DNA from: JAGLOK01 sp963675575
GTDB lineage: Bacteria > Bacillota > Clostridia > Christensenellales > UMGS416
NCBI GenBank assembly: GCA_963675575.1
Contig: OY776378.1
Location: 1,178,001 to 1,242,000, forward strand
DNA: 64,000 nt
Direction: 5' to 3'
How positions within the stretch are numbered: position 1 is the stretch's first letter; every line of letters begins with the position of its first letter. Shown one piece after another: positions 43,648 to 52,924 of the stretch. The notes below the pieces were generated by a model that saw only the letters and a program-made list of their open reading frames with translations, was not told the origin of the DNA and ran no database searches. The position numbers and the translations under genes are program-made.

Positions 43648-43998
43648 GATAAATCTCCTTTAAGTCGATTTTTTATAACAGAAAGTGTTTGCGAGAGCGG
43701 TGCTGTATGCGTCACCTATAATATAATATTATACATATATCACTTCATATTGGAAACAAATAGATTGTATGCTCATATTTGATGTAATGGGTAAATTTTA
43801 TATAATAAATAAATAGCTGAAATTAGAAAACTACAATAACCTATGATTTCATACAGGAATTTTCTTGTAGCCTCAATATCAAATTGTATTTTGAAAAAAT
43901 TTCTTCTTTGAAATATCCACTTTGTTTGATACAATGATGGTCGGTGAAAAAAACATATTTTATAATGATTAAATAAACTACTAGGGGGATTTCGGGCA
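43648..43998 (+). promoter_or_regulatory. Intergenic region with promoter for the EF-G paralogue
   Basis: 351 AT-rich bases. TTGAAA, 16 bases, TACAAT near 43907-43935 is a plausible promoter for the gene at 43999. No riboswitch-like structure was seen. Confidence 0.5.
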
Positions 43999-46062
43999 AT
44001 GAAAGAGTATTTGGCTAAGGACATTCGCAACATAGGACTAGTAGGCCACAGCGGCGAAGGAAAAACAACGCTGGCTGAGGCTATGATGTTCAACACTAGC
44101 GTAATAGACCGTATGGGCAAAGTTGAAGACGGCAATACAGTTTCAGACTTTGACCAAGAAGAGATAAACAGAACCATTTCAATATCGGCATCGTTATGCC
44201 CGCTTGAGTGGAATAAAAATAAAATAAATGTAATAGATATGCCCGGATATTTCGATATGATCGGCGAGGTGGCGGGAGGTCTTACAGCCACGGAAGGCGC
44301 ACTTATTCTTGTTAATTCGATTTCAGGCTTAGGAGTAGGAAGCGAAAAAGCTTGGGATTATTGTGAAAAGTACAGCTTGGCGCGTATGTTTGTAGTCAAC
44401 GGCATGGACAAAGAAAATTCTAATTTTGACAAAGTTGTAGCAGGGCTAAAAGAAAAATACGGCACAGCTGTTGTGCCTTTGCAGTTTCCTATAAAATCAG
44501 GACATGACTTTATAGGTTATGTGGATGTATTGACACGAAAGGCCTACAATTTCGATGGAAAATCGAAAAAAGAAGTTGAAGTTCCGACAAATCTCGCATC
44601 AGCTCTTGAAGAACTCAATGAACAAATAATCGAAGCCTCCGCAAGCTCGGATGAAGCTTTGATGGAAAAATATTTTGAAGAAGGCACACTTTCCGGGGCA
44701 GACATCGCAAAAGGATTGAAGGTAGGCTTAAAGGAAGGCACGGTAGTTCCGGTGCTATGCTGCTCGGCTGTAAATAATCAAGGAGTAAAAGCTTTGATGG
44801 ACGCAGTCCTGGCACTCATTCCTTCTCCAGCGGAAGTAGCCCCAAAAACTCCGGTTGAAGGCGAAGTTAAATGCGATGACAACGAGCCGTTTGCAGGCTT
44901 TGTTTTTAAGACAATAGCCGATAATTTCGTTGGTAAGATTTCATTGGTCAAAGTTGTTTCGGGTACTCTCACATCAGCACTTCATCCCACAAACCCGAAG
45001 GAGCGCCGCGAGGAGAAATTAAACCACGTTTATACACTGATAGGTAAAAACTTGGAAGAGCTCAAAGCTGTACATGCCGGAGACATAGCGGCACTAGCCA
45101 AGCTACAGTATACAAAAACAGGCGACACGCTCTGCGATCCCAAGCGTGAAGTGATATTCCCGGGGATAGAATATCCCGAGCCTTCATATTCGATGGCGAT
45201 ATCCGCAACAAAAAACGGTGAAGAAGATAAAGTTTTTACAGGGCTCCACAGATTGGAAGAAGAAGATCCTTCCTTCACGGTTGCGAAATCCTCTGACACT
45301 CATGATACTCTTATTTCAGCTCAGGGAGATTTGCATATAGGGATAGTGGTAAATAAGCTTAAAAACAAATTTCATGTAAGTGCAGATATTAATGAACCCA
45401 AAATAGCCTATAGAGAAGCTATTAAAAAGACAGTCGAAGCCCAAGGAAGATATAAAAAGCAAACAGGCGGACATGGTCAGTTTGGTGACGTCTGGGTAAA
45501 ATTTGAGCCAATCATGGATGGCTCTGCGGACTTTGAGTTTGTTGATAAAGTTGTTGGCGGCGTTGTGCCAAGGGGCTTTATACCCGCAGTTGAAAAAGGA
45601 TTGAGAGAAAGTATTGTCAAAGGTGTTTTGGCGGGGTATCCTGTTGTTAATCTGCGCTGTACGCTATATGATGGTTCATATCACAGCGTTGACTCGTCGG
45701 AAATGGCTTTTAAAACAGCCGCGAGTCTTGCATTTAAAGCGGGTCTTGCTAAAGCAACTCCGATTATATTAGAACCCATTGTTAAAACAGAAGTTATTAT
45801 TCCCGACGACTACATGGGCGATATCATAGGCGATCTTAACAGGCGTCGCGGCCGCATCATGGGAATGGAGCCCAAAGGGAACGGACTGCAGGCGGTCTTA
45901 GCCGAAGTGCCGCAGGCGGAAATGTTCAAATATGCCATAGATTTAAGATCAATGACGCAAGGCAGAGGTTCATTCAGCGCGGAGTTTGTACGTTATGATG
46001 AGATGCCTTCGAATATGTCGGAGAAAGTTATTGCTGAGTCTAAAAAGGATGAGGAAGAATAG
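43999..46062 (+). CDS. EF-G paralogue (FusA2-like GTPase)
   Basis: A 687-residue translation-type GTPase related to EF-G. G1 is GHSGEGKT, the switch I Thr is in NRTISISAS, G3 is DMPGYFD, then domain IV-V blocks such as YKKQTGGHGQFGDVWVKFEP and RRRGRIMGME are as in EF-G. G4 is NGMDK instead of NKxD, so the key guanine-binding Lys is Gly. This, and GHSGEGKT, place it in the EF-G-like (FusA2) group and not the main EF-G. GGGGGA precedes the ATG. Confidence 0.88.
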   Translation: MKEYLAKDIRNIGLVGHSGEGKTTLAEAMMFNTSVIDRMGKVEDGNTVSDFDQEEINRTISISASLCPLEWNKNKINVIDMPGYFDMIGEVAGGLTATEGALILVNSISGLGVGSEKAWDYCEKYSLARMFVVNGMDKENSNFDKVVAGLKEKYGTAVVPLQFPIKSGHDFIGYVDVLTRKAYNFDGKSKKEVEVPTNLASALEELNEQIIEASASSDEALMEKYFEEGTLSGADIAKGLKVGLKEGTVVPVLCCSAVNNQGVKALMDAVLALIPSPAEVAPKTPVEGEVKCDDNEPFAGFVFKTIADNFVGKISLVKVVSGTLTSALHPTNPKERREEKLNHVYTLIGKNLEELKAVHAGDIAALAKLQYTKTGDTLCDPKREVIFPGIEYPEPSYSMAISATKNGEEDKVFTGLHRLEEEDPSFTVAKSSDTHDTLISAQGDLHIGIVVNKLKNKFHVSADINEPKIAYREAIKKTVEAQGRYKKQTGGHGQFGDVWVKFEPIMDGSADFEFVDKVVGGVVPRGFIPAVEKGLRESIVKGVLAGYPVVNLRCTLYDGSYHSVDSSEMAFKTAASLAFKAGLAKATPIILEPIVKTEVIIPDDYMGDIIGDLNRRRGRIMGMEPKGNGLQAVLAEVPQAEMFKYAIDLRSMTQGRGSFSAEFVRYDEMPSNMSEKVIAESKKDEEE

Positions 46063-46155
46063 CCTCAAACTTTGCATCGGTAATTTTTTGACGGTTTTCA
46101 ACTGTTGAAATGCTTTGAACAGTTCAACCAGCTCTGAGAAGAAGAAAATAGAATT

Positions 46156-46187
46156 AAAAAACTCGGCTTATTTGCCGGGTTTTTTAA
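46156..46187 (+). terminator. Terminator after the EF-G paralogue
   Basis: AAAAAACTCGGC pairs with GCCGGGTTTTTT around TTATTT. Confidence 0.9.
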
Positions 46188-46203
46188 TAGGAAGGGAGCA
46201 TAT

Positions 46204-46581
46204 ATGAAATTAGCTAAAACTGTGTATACAGTAATGAATATTGTAATGATAGTTACGGCTGCGGTGCTTTCCGCAATCGGAACGAGGAATGGCTTTTCTT
46301 TTGCATACTTGATTGCCCCTTTAGTGGCTTCAATTCTTTTCGCGGTGATGATATCGCTGAAAAGCAATGACGATCTAAAGAAGCTTATGAGGATAATTTT
46401 ATCATCGCACATCGCGGTAATAATTATTTTGATGCAAGCTGTGTTTGTATTTGAAGTTGAGGCAAAAACCGCAGCGGTGTTGCTTGCTATCGCGATTTTA
46501 CTTATTGTATTTATGGTATGGTCACTGAGACGGATGTTTAAAAAAGTAACTGAGCTTTCTACTGAAAAAGACGGAGAATAG
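46204..46581 (+). CDS. Small four-helix membrane protein
   Basis: A 125-residue protein with four hydrophobic segments (IVMIVTAAVLSAIG, AYLIAPLVASILFAVMIS, IILSSHIAVIIILMQAVFVF, VLLAIAILLIVFMVWSL) and a short charged tail. GGAAGGGAG precedes the ATG. I do not recognise a family. Confidence 0.7.
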   Translation: MKLAKTVYTVMNIVMIVTAAVLSAIGTRNGFSFAYLIAPLVASILFAVMISLKSNDDLKKLMRIILSSHIAVIIILMQAVFVFEVEAKTAAVLLAIAILLIVFMVWSLRRMFKKVTELSTEKDGE

Positions 46582-46626
46582 AAATATAAATCAACAAAAG
46601 AAAGAGTAATACTTAGGTAATTATAT

Positions 46627-48477
46627 ATGCAGCATACTGAAACAACACTAGAATACGGGAAAGTGCACGGCAACATCCAAGGTATAAAAAAGTCCATGCT
46701 GGAAGAAATGGAGGCCTTGTATGACGCCGATATGGAAAGCCTGCGCCATGAACTGGTGTCTCAGGAAATAGTGGAGGCATTGTGCCGCTTTACGGATAAA
46801 ATAAACCGGGAAGTGTCTGTTTATGTTGCCCGCGACGGAATGGTGATGGATGTGTCCGTCGGCTCTCACGACAGGGTGGGGCTTCCCGACATCAGAGTGC
46901 GACGAGGAAAAAGACGCCTTACCGGCATTCGCTGTATTCATACGCATCCGGGTGGGTCGATAAAGCTTTCCACTGTTGATATTAAAACACTCAAGCGAAT
47001 GACTTTTGACGCTATGATAGTAATCGGAGTGGGTGATGGTGGAAAACCCACCGGAGTCAATGCTACGCTGCTTACGAATCTGAGAGAAGACGGCGATTAC
47101 GATTACATAGAACACGGCCCTTGGATAGCGGATAGAATTCCGCATCTTGAGGTGCTGGATGAAATAGCATATAACGATGATGTGATTGCAAAGCAAGCGC
47201 ATGTTTTGGAGTCTGTCTCCAAAGCGGGTGAGCGCGCTATGCTTGTGGGATTAAACCTTGACGGTACAGGCAAGGAATCACTTGAAGAGCTTGCGCGCCT
47301 TGCGGATACAGCTGGAGCTGAGATACTTCACAGTGAGCTTGCTTCATCAAATAAATCCAACAAACCTGACAGTTCAACATACATCGGCAAGGGTAAGACT
47401 GCAGACCTATCGCTGATGGCGCAGGAAATAGATGCCAACCTCATTATTTTTGACGATGAGCTCTCCGGCGCTCAGATAAAAAACCTAGAGCTTCAGATGG
47501 GCTGCAAAGTAATCGACCGCACGACGCTTATATTGGATATATTCGCGGGTCGTGCTTCTACGCATGAAGGCAAGCTCCAGGTGGAGCTTGCTCAATATAA
47601 ATATATGCTTCCTAGGCTTGTAGGCTCCGGAGTGTCTATGTCGCGCCTAGCCGGCGGAATCGGCACGCGAGGACCGGGAGAAAGCAAGCTTGAAACGGAC
47701 AGGCGCAGAATCAACCGCCGTGTACACGATCTGGAGCAGCAGGTTAAAAAACTTAGAAAAACCCGCAGCGTTAACCGAGTACGGCGCGAAAAAAATGACA
47801 TACCAGTTATCGCGCTTGTCGGCTACACCAATTCCGGCAAGAGCACATTACTTAACCACCTTACGCAATCGGACGTTATAGCTGAAGATAAGCTGTTTGC
47901 GACGCTGGATCCTGTTACACGCAGGTTTGCGCTGCCTGAAGGGCGAAGTGTCTTAGCGGTGGATACCGTGGGATTTATAAACAAACTTCCCCATGATCTG
48001 GTGGACGCGTTTCGCTCCACTTTGGAAGAGGCCGCATACGCAGATGTCTTGGTTCATGTGGTTGATGCGTCCAGCGAACAGATGATGATGCACTACAAAG
48101 TGGCAAATGAAGTTTTGGAGTCTTTAGGGGCGGGAGATAAAAAGACGGTCATCGCGCTAAACAAAAGCGATATCGCGGCTGATGACCAGATTATGCTGAC
48201 CCGCGAGGAAAACGCGGTTAAGATATCAGCACTGACAGGCGAGGGAATAGATGAACTTTTAGGCGCGATAGAAGGTCTTCTAAACGAAGAGGAAGAGGAG
48301 ATAGAAGTTGTTATACCTTACGAGCATGGATCCCTCGCGTCCAAGATTTTCAACGGAGCATCTAAAATAATTGAGCAAGAACATGTGGATGAAGGCACAA
48401 GGATACACGCAATAGTGCCGCATCAGCTTGCAAAGCTAGTTGATAAAGAACTTAAATCAAAAGTGGGAAAGAAATGA
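46627..48477 (+). CDS. hflX: HflX GTPase with N-terminal JAMM-like domain
   Basis: A 616-residue ribosome-associated GTPase, about 190 residues longer at the N-terminus than the classic form. HflX proper begins near residue 200 (RAMLVGLNLDG), with GGIGTRGPGESKLETDRR and GTPase motifs GYTNSGKST, DTVGFI and NKSD. The extension contains CIHTHPGGSIKLSTVDI near residue 100, which fits HxH-x7-S-x2-D of JAMM/MPN+ metalloproteases exactly. HflX splits stalled ribosomes; a metal-dependent peptidase or isopeptidase joined to it would be notable. The next gene overlaps the stop. Confidence 0.93.
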   Translation: MQHTETTLEYGKVHGNIQGIKKSMLEEMEALYDADMESLRHELVSQEIVEALCRFTDKINREVSVYVARDGMVMDVSVGSHDRVGLPDIRVRRGKRRLTGIRCIHTHPGGSIKLSTVDIKTLKRMTFDAMIVIGVGDGGKPTGVNATLLTNLREDGDYDYIEHGPWIADRIPHLEVLDEIAYNDDVIAKQAHVLESVSKAGERAMLVGLNLDGTGKESLEELARLADTAGAEILHSELASSNKSNKPDSSTYIGKGKTADLSLMAQEIDANLIIFDDELSGAQIKNLELQMGCKVIDRTTLILDIFAGRASTHEGKLQVELAQYKYMLPRLVGSGVSMSRLAGGIGTRGPGESKLETDRRRINRRVHDLEQQVKKLRKTRSVNRVRREKNDIPVIALVGYTNSGKSTLLNHLTQSDVIAEDKLFATLDPVTRRFALPEGRSVLAVDTVGFINKLPHDLVDAFRSTLEEAAYADVLVHVVDASSEQMMMHYKVANEVLESLGAGDKKTVIALNKSDIAADDQIMLTREENAVKISALTGEGIDELLGAIEGLLNEEEEEIEVVIPYEHGSLASKIFNGASKIIEQEHVDEGTRIHAIVPHQLAKLVDKELKSKVGKK

Positions 48478-50189
48478 AGCAAATCGTTTTGGCGGCGTTA
48501 AACGCAAAATATTTTCACACAAACTTAGCCGTGCGCTGCCTTAAGGCTTGTGCCGGCGAAGATTATGATATAGAAATAGTCGAGAGTACCATAAACGATA
48601 ATCTTGACATCGTTCTTGAGGAGATTGTATCAAATAGCCCTGATGCAGTCGGGTTTTCCTGCTATATTTGGAATATAGATTACATCTTGCAGATAGCGGG
48701 CAATTTAAAAAAAATTCTGCCCGAATGCCTTATTTTTTTTGGCGGGCCGGAAGTGAGCTTTGACAGCAAAAGCATGATGAAGCGGCATCCTTTTATTGAT
48801 ATGATTATAAAGGGTGAAGGAGAGATTACGCTTCTCGACTGGCTTAAAGCGTATCAATCAAATAAAGATTTTTCAAGCATCGAAGCAACCACTGTGCGAA
48901 AGGGAGAAGAAATCGTTGATAATCCACCGCGCAAAGAAAAGCTTGATTTTGATGAATTGCCCTTTTTGTATAACAATCTTACGGAGTATGAAAATAAAAT
49001 AATTTATTTTGAAACAAGCCGCGGATGTCCGATGAAATGCGCTTACTGTATGTCGGGAAACTCTGGCGGCATGTCGTATATGAATTTCGAAAAAGTGGAA
49101 AAAGCCTTTTCATATTTCCTTGAAAACAATGTGAAGCAGGTAAAGCTGGTGGATAGGACGTTTAACTATCCTCTCTCTCGTGCGAAAAAAATAATTGCCA
49201 TGCTTATTGAAAAAAAGAAACTTTATCCCAGTGCTCAGACAAACTTCCATTTTGAGATAACAGCTTCATTAATTGATAATGAATTTCTAGAAATATTAAA
49301 GCAGGCGCCTGAAGGGCTTATACAGTTTGAAGCCGGAGTGCAATCCACGCATCCAGAAACACTCAAAGCGATAACACGCAGCGTTGACAGTGAAAAACTG
49401 CTCAAAAACATTAAGGAAATCGCGAAAATAAAAAACATAACGGTCTATGCTGATATTATCGCCGGCCTTCCTTATGAAAGTTACACTGATTTCAAAAAAT
49501 CTTTCAACGACGTATATAAACTTAAAACCGATAAAATTCACCTTGGGTTTTTAAAGGTGCTAAAAGGATCCGCTATAAAAGAAAAGGTCGAAGAATATGG
49601 AATAGCTTATTCTGAGCGCGCGCCATACAAAGTTCTTAAAACCAAAGATATATCATATGATGAATTAAGTCGATTGGAAAAAATTGAACATCTTTTGGAG
49701 CTTTATAAAAACTCGAGCAATTTTCAATATTCGTGCGATTGGGTGGCTGATATATATGAAACGCCTTTTGACTTTTTTGAAAACTTTATGGAGTATGCAT
49801 GGAATGCGGGCTTTTATGGCAGAACTCAAAGCATTTTGAAGCAGTTTGAAATGCTGTATGACTTCATGTCGGAAAGCAATCGCGCAGATGAAACAATGCT
49901 CAAAGATAAACTACTTTTTGACTGGTCACTTTTGGAAAAACCCAGAAGATACCCTGTTTGTATTGAGCCTCAAAATGAAAGCGGCCAAAAAGAATTTAAA
50001 AGAAATTTCTTCAATGACATAGATAATATAGAAAGATATCTGCCAGATTACATTGGACTTGCCCCACAGGCAATATCAAGAATGTGCCATATTGCTTTTT
50101 TTGAAGGGGGAAGCCGTGCAGTTTTATTTAACTATAAAAAACAGAGAATAAAAAGGGCTGTCGAACTTCCGGCTGACAAAGAAAAGTGA
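48474..50189 (+). CDS. B12-binding radical SAM protein (DUF4080 type)
   Basis: A 571-residue radical SAM enzyme. An N-terminal cobalamin-binding-like domain (residues 1-140) precedes the SAM cluster motif CPMKCAYC in SRGCPMKCAYCMSG. The barrel continues with KLVDRTFNYP and IQFEAGVQS. The C-terminal part (KEYAW...) is the DUF4080 region. Its reaction is unknown. ATGA overlap with hflX suggests co-translation. Confidence 0.9.
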   Translation: MKQIVLAALNAKYFHTNLAVRCLKACAGEDYDIEIVESTINDNLDIVLEEIVSNSPDAVGFSCYIWNIDYILQIAGNLKKILPECLIFFGGPEVSFDSKSMMKRHPFIDMIIKGEGEITLLDWLKAYQSNKDFSSIEATTVRKGEEIVDNPPRKEKLDFDELPFLYNNLTEYENKIIYFETSRGCPMKCAYCMSGNSGGMSYMNFEKVEKAFSYFLENNVKQVKLVDRTFNYPLSRAKKIIAMLIEKKKLYPSAQTNFHFEITASLIDNEFLEILKQAPEGLIQFEAGVQSTHPETLKAITRSVDSEKLLKNIKEIAKIKNITVYADIIAGLPYESYTDFKKSFNDVYKLKTDKIHLGFLKVLKGSAIKEKVEEYGIAYSERAPYKVLKTKDISYDELSRLEKIEHLLELYKNSSNFQYSCDWVADIYETPFDFFENFMEYAWNAGFYGRTQSILKQFEMLYDFMSESNRADETMLKDKLLFDWSLLEKPRRYPVCIEPQNESGQKEFKRNFFNDIDNIERYLPDYIGLAPQAISRMCHIAFFEGGSRAVLFNYKKQRIKRAVELPADKEK

Positions 50190-50291
50190 GCTAAGCACGA
50201 CTAAGTAATGCTTTGATATGTAGTTATGTGATATAATTAAAGTTAAATAATGCAATCTTAAAAGTTTATAGCTAAGTGTGGGAGGTGCCAA

Positions 50292-51194
50292 ATGTCTCAA
50301 GATTTTAGTATATACAAAGAGATGCTGGAAAATATGCATGAAGGCATATATTTTGTTGATACTGAACGGAAAATTACATTCTGGAATAAAGGTTCTGAGC
50401 GGATAACTGGTTATAGTTCTAAGGAAGTTATAAATTCTCACTGTTATAACAATATACTGGATCATGTGGATGACTTAGGAAAGCAGATGTGTTTTAATGG
50501 GTGCCCTCTTCATCAAACATTGAATGACGGGAAAGACTATGAAGGCGGGTTTTACCTTAGCCATAAAAATGGTCACAGAGTTGCCGTGGCTGTAAAAACT
50601 TTCCCATTATACCTCAACGGAAAGATTGTAGGTGCTGCTGAAATATTTACCGACGATGCAAAGCAAGCGGAAATAAATAAGGAAATAAGCCAGCTTAAAA
50701 TTCTTGCATTGTATGATCAACTTACTGAATTGCCAAATAGAAGATATATTGATTCATTTATTAATAATAGAATAAATGAATATAAAAACCTAAAAATAAC
50801 GTATGCGGTGGTATTGGTGGATATAGACAATTTCAAGAATTTCAATGATACATACGGTCACGATGTTGGTGACTTGGTGCTTAAGGCAGTTGCAAAAACC
50901 CTAAGGAGTGCTTTTAGAAAGAACGATTTGATTGGCAGGTGGGGCGGGGAAGAGTTTCTGGCGGTTCTAACTGGTGTTGAGAAAGACGATGCAGAGAAAA
51001 TAGCTGAGAAAGCTAGGGTTTTAGTGGAAAAAACAATAGTCGAAAAGGACGGAGTCATGTTGAATGTTACGATTTCTTCAGGCGTTGCATTGGCGAAAAT
51101 TAACGACAGTCAGGATACAATAATAAAAAAAGCTGATAGTGCAATGTATGAAAGCAAACGAAAAGGTAGAAACAGAGTAACGCTTTTCAAATAG
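50292..51194 (+). CDS. PAS-GGDEF diguanylate cyclase
   Basis: A 300-residue cyclic-di-GMP synthase. Residues 1-130 form a PAS sensor domain (MHEGIYFVDTERKITFWNKGSERITGYSSKEVI pattern, cut here for length) with a C-rich MCFNGCPLHQ loop that could bind a cofactor. The GGDEF domain has VDIDNFKNFNDTYGHDVGD and the active site RWGGEEF (GGEEF). No membrane segment, so it senses something in the cytoplasm. GGGAGG precedes the ATG. Confidence 0.93.
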   Translation: MSQDFSIYKEMLENMHEGIYFVDTERKITFWNKGSERITGYSSKEVINSHCYNNILDHVDDLGKQMCFNGCPLHQTLNDGKDYEGGFYLSHKNGHRVAVAVKTFPLYLNGKIVGAAEIFTDDAKQAEINKEISQLKILALYDQLTELPNRRYIDSFINNRINEYKNLKITYAVVLVDIDNFKNFNDTYGHDVGDLVLKAVAKTLRSAFRKNDLIGRWGGEEFLAVLTGVEKDDAEKIAEKARVLVEKTIVEKDGVMLNVTISSGVALAKINDSQDTIIKKADSAMYESKRKGRNRVTLFK

Positions 51195-51646
51195 CATAAT
51201 TGAACTGCCTTTATTAACTTGGTTTCCAAAATACTTAAATAAATCTAATTAGGCAGAGGGTTGGCGGGATTTCAAACAAGCATTGCTTTGAAGCCACAGC
51301 ACATTAAAGCGCAAATAACGATGAAAACGAAATGCTATAGATCGTTTGATGTTTTCTTAGAATGGATTTAATATCCTTTTATTTTTCACACTTCCTCTCT
51401 AATATATCATTTAGTTTTAGTGCAAATATATTTATTGAACAAAAAATATTAATTTAATATATCATTCATTAATTGAAATTTATGTAAAACTCCAGTTGAT
51501 TTATAATTAAGTTTAGGTATTATAACAAAAATAACTTAAATAAATTTGGTTGTGCTGACCATACCATTTATCTTAAATTGCAGATATAATTGAAAAAGCA
51601 AACACTTGAAAAAGAAATTTTTAAGTAAAAAAATGGAGGAAAATTT
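51195..51646 (+). other. Long intergenic region before the sugar ABC ATPase
   Basis: 452 bases without a gene. AT-rich after 51400. A half cre-like ATGAAAACG is at 51321 but the second half does not match. An inverted repeat TTCAAA...TTTGAA lies near 51271-51292. I see no clean terminator or riboswitch. Confidence 0.4.
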
Positions 51647-52768
51647 ATGGCGACAGTTTCATTAAAGTCGGTGTTCAAGGTCTATGCAACGGACATACTT
51701 GCAGTGAGCGATTTCAATCTTGACATTGATGATAAGGAATTTATAGTTTTGGTTGGCCCTTCTGGCTGTGGCAAAACAACTACTCTACGCATGGTGGCGG
51801 GGCTTGAAGAAATTACGGCCGGCGAGCTGTATATCGGCGACAAGCTGATGAATGATGTGGCTCCGAAGGACCGTGACATTGCTATGGTTTTCCAAAGCTA
51901 TGCGCTCTATCCTCATATGACAGTTTATGATAATATGGCATTTGGACTCAAACTTCGCAAAATGCCAAAAATAGAAATAGATCGTCGAGTACAGGAAGCC
52001 GCCAGTGTATTGGGAATCACACCGTTACTTGAACGTAAGCCAAAGGCACTTTCAGGAGGGCAGCGCCAGCGTGTTGCACTTGGTCGTGCAATTGTCCGCG
52101 AGCCAAAAGTTTTCCTGATGGACGAGCCTCTTTCGAACTTGGACGCAAAACTCCGCGTTCAGATGCGTACTGAAATCACAAAACTTCACCAAAAACTGCA
52201 GACAACTTTCATATATGTTACCCATGACCAAACAGAAGCTATGACTATGGGAACACGCATCGTAGTTATGCGCGACGGATATATCCAGCAGATTGATTCA
52301 CCTCAGAATTTGTATGATTGGCCTAACAATCTTTTTGTAGGGGGATTTATCGGAACTCCACCGATGAACTTTTTTGAAAATGTTGTGCTTGAAAAGACAG
52401 GTGGAGAGCTTTATGCTATGGTTCAAGGAACAAAGCTTAAAATACCGGAAAAAAGAGCGGCAGTGCTAAAAGATGAATCCTACATTGGCAAAGAATTATT
52501 TATGGGTATTCGTCCGGAAAACATTCATGACGAGGCGGAGCTTATAAAAAAACATAAGGAGTCTTCAATAGAAGCAAAAGTGGAAGTTATAGAGCTTATG
52601 GGTTCGGAAACTTATCTATATCTTAAAATTGGTGATAAAGAAGATAATATTATAGGCAGAGTTGAGCCTAGGTCGCCTTCAAAAACAGGCGACGTTATCA
52701 GAGTTGCTTTTGATATGAATTATGTGCATTTCTTTGATAAAGAAACAGAAGTATCATTGATGAAATAA
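51647..52768 (+). CDS. msmK: MsmK/UgpC-type sugar ABC transporter ATPase
   Basis: A 373-residue ABC ATPase of the MsmK/UgpC/MalK type that powers several sugar importers. Walker A GPSGCGKTT, Q-loop FQSYALYPHM, signature LSGGQRQRV, Walker B VFLMDEPLSNLD; the C-terminal OB-like regulatory domain follows (MGIRPENI). It stands alone, as multi-client ATPases often do. GGAGG precedes the ATG. Confidence 0.93.
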   Translation: MATVSLKSVFKVYATDILAVSDFNLDIDDKEFIVLVGPSGCGKTTTLRMVAGLEEITAGELYIGDKLMNDVAPKDRDIAMVFQSYALYPHMTVYDNMAFGLKLRKMPKIEIDRRVQEAASVLGITPLLERKPKALSGGQRQRVALGRAIVREPKVFLMDEPLSNLDAKLRVQMRTEITKLHQKLQTTFIYVTHDQTEAMTMGTRIVVMRDGYIQQIDSPQNLYDWPNNLFVGGFIGTPPMNFFENVVLEKTGGELYAMVQGTKLKIPEKRAAVLKDESYIGKELFMGIRPENIHDEAELIKKHKESSIEAKVEVIELMGSETYLYLKIGDKEDNIIGRVEPRSPSKTGDVIRVAFDMNYVHFFDKETEVSLMK

Positions 52769-52785
52769 ATTAAATAGTATATAAT

Positions 52786-52825
52786 AAGGCGGAATGTGGC
52801 TTTGCTACGTTCCGCCTTTTGTTTA
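52786..52825 (+). terminator. Terminator of msmK
   Basis: AAGGCGGAATGTGGC pairs with CTACGTTCCGCCTT, one mismatch, then TTTGTTTATC. Confidence 0.9.
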
Positions 52826-52924
52826 TCAATTGTTTTTAAATAGGTCACATTTTGAAAACAAAATAAAGGCAATTTAATAATATAATTAATAATAAGTAGT
52901 GGAAATGAGTCCCAAGGAGGGAAT

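Noticed and set aside
51321..51336. cre (CcpA) site before msmK
   Set aside because: Only the first half fits the consensus; the second half does not match.
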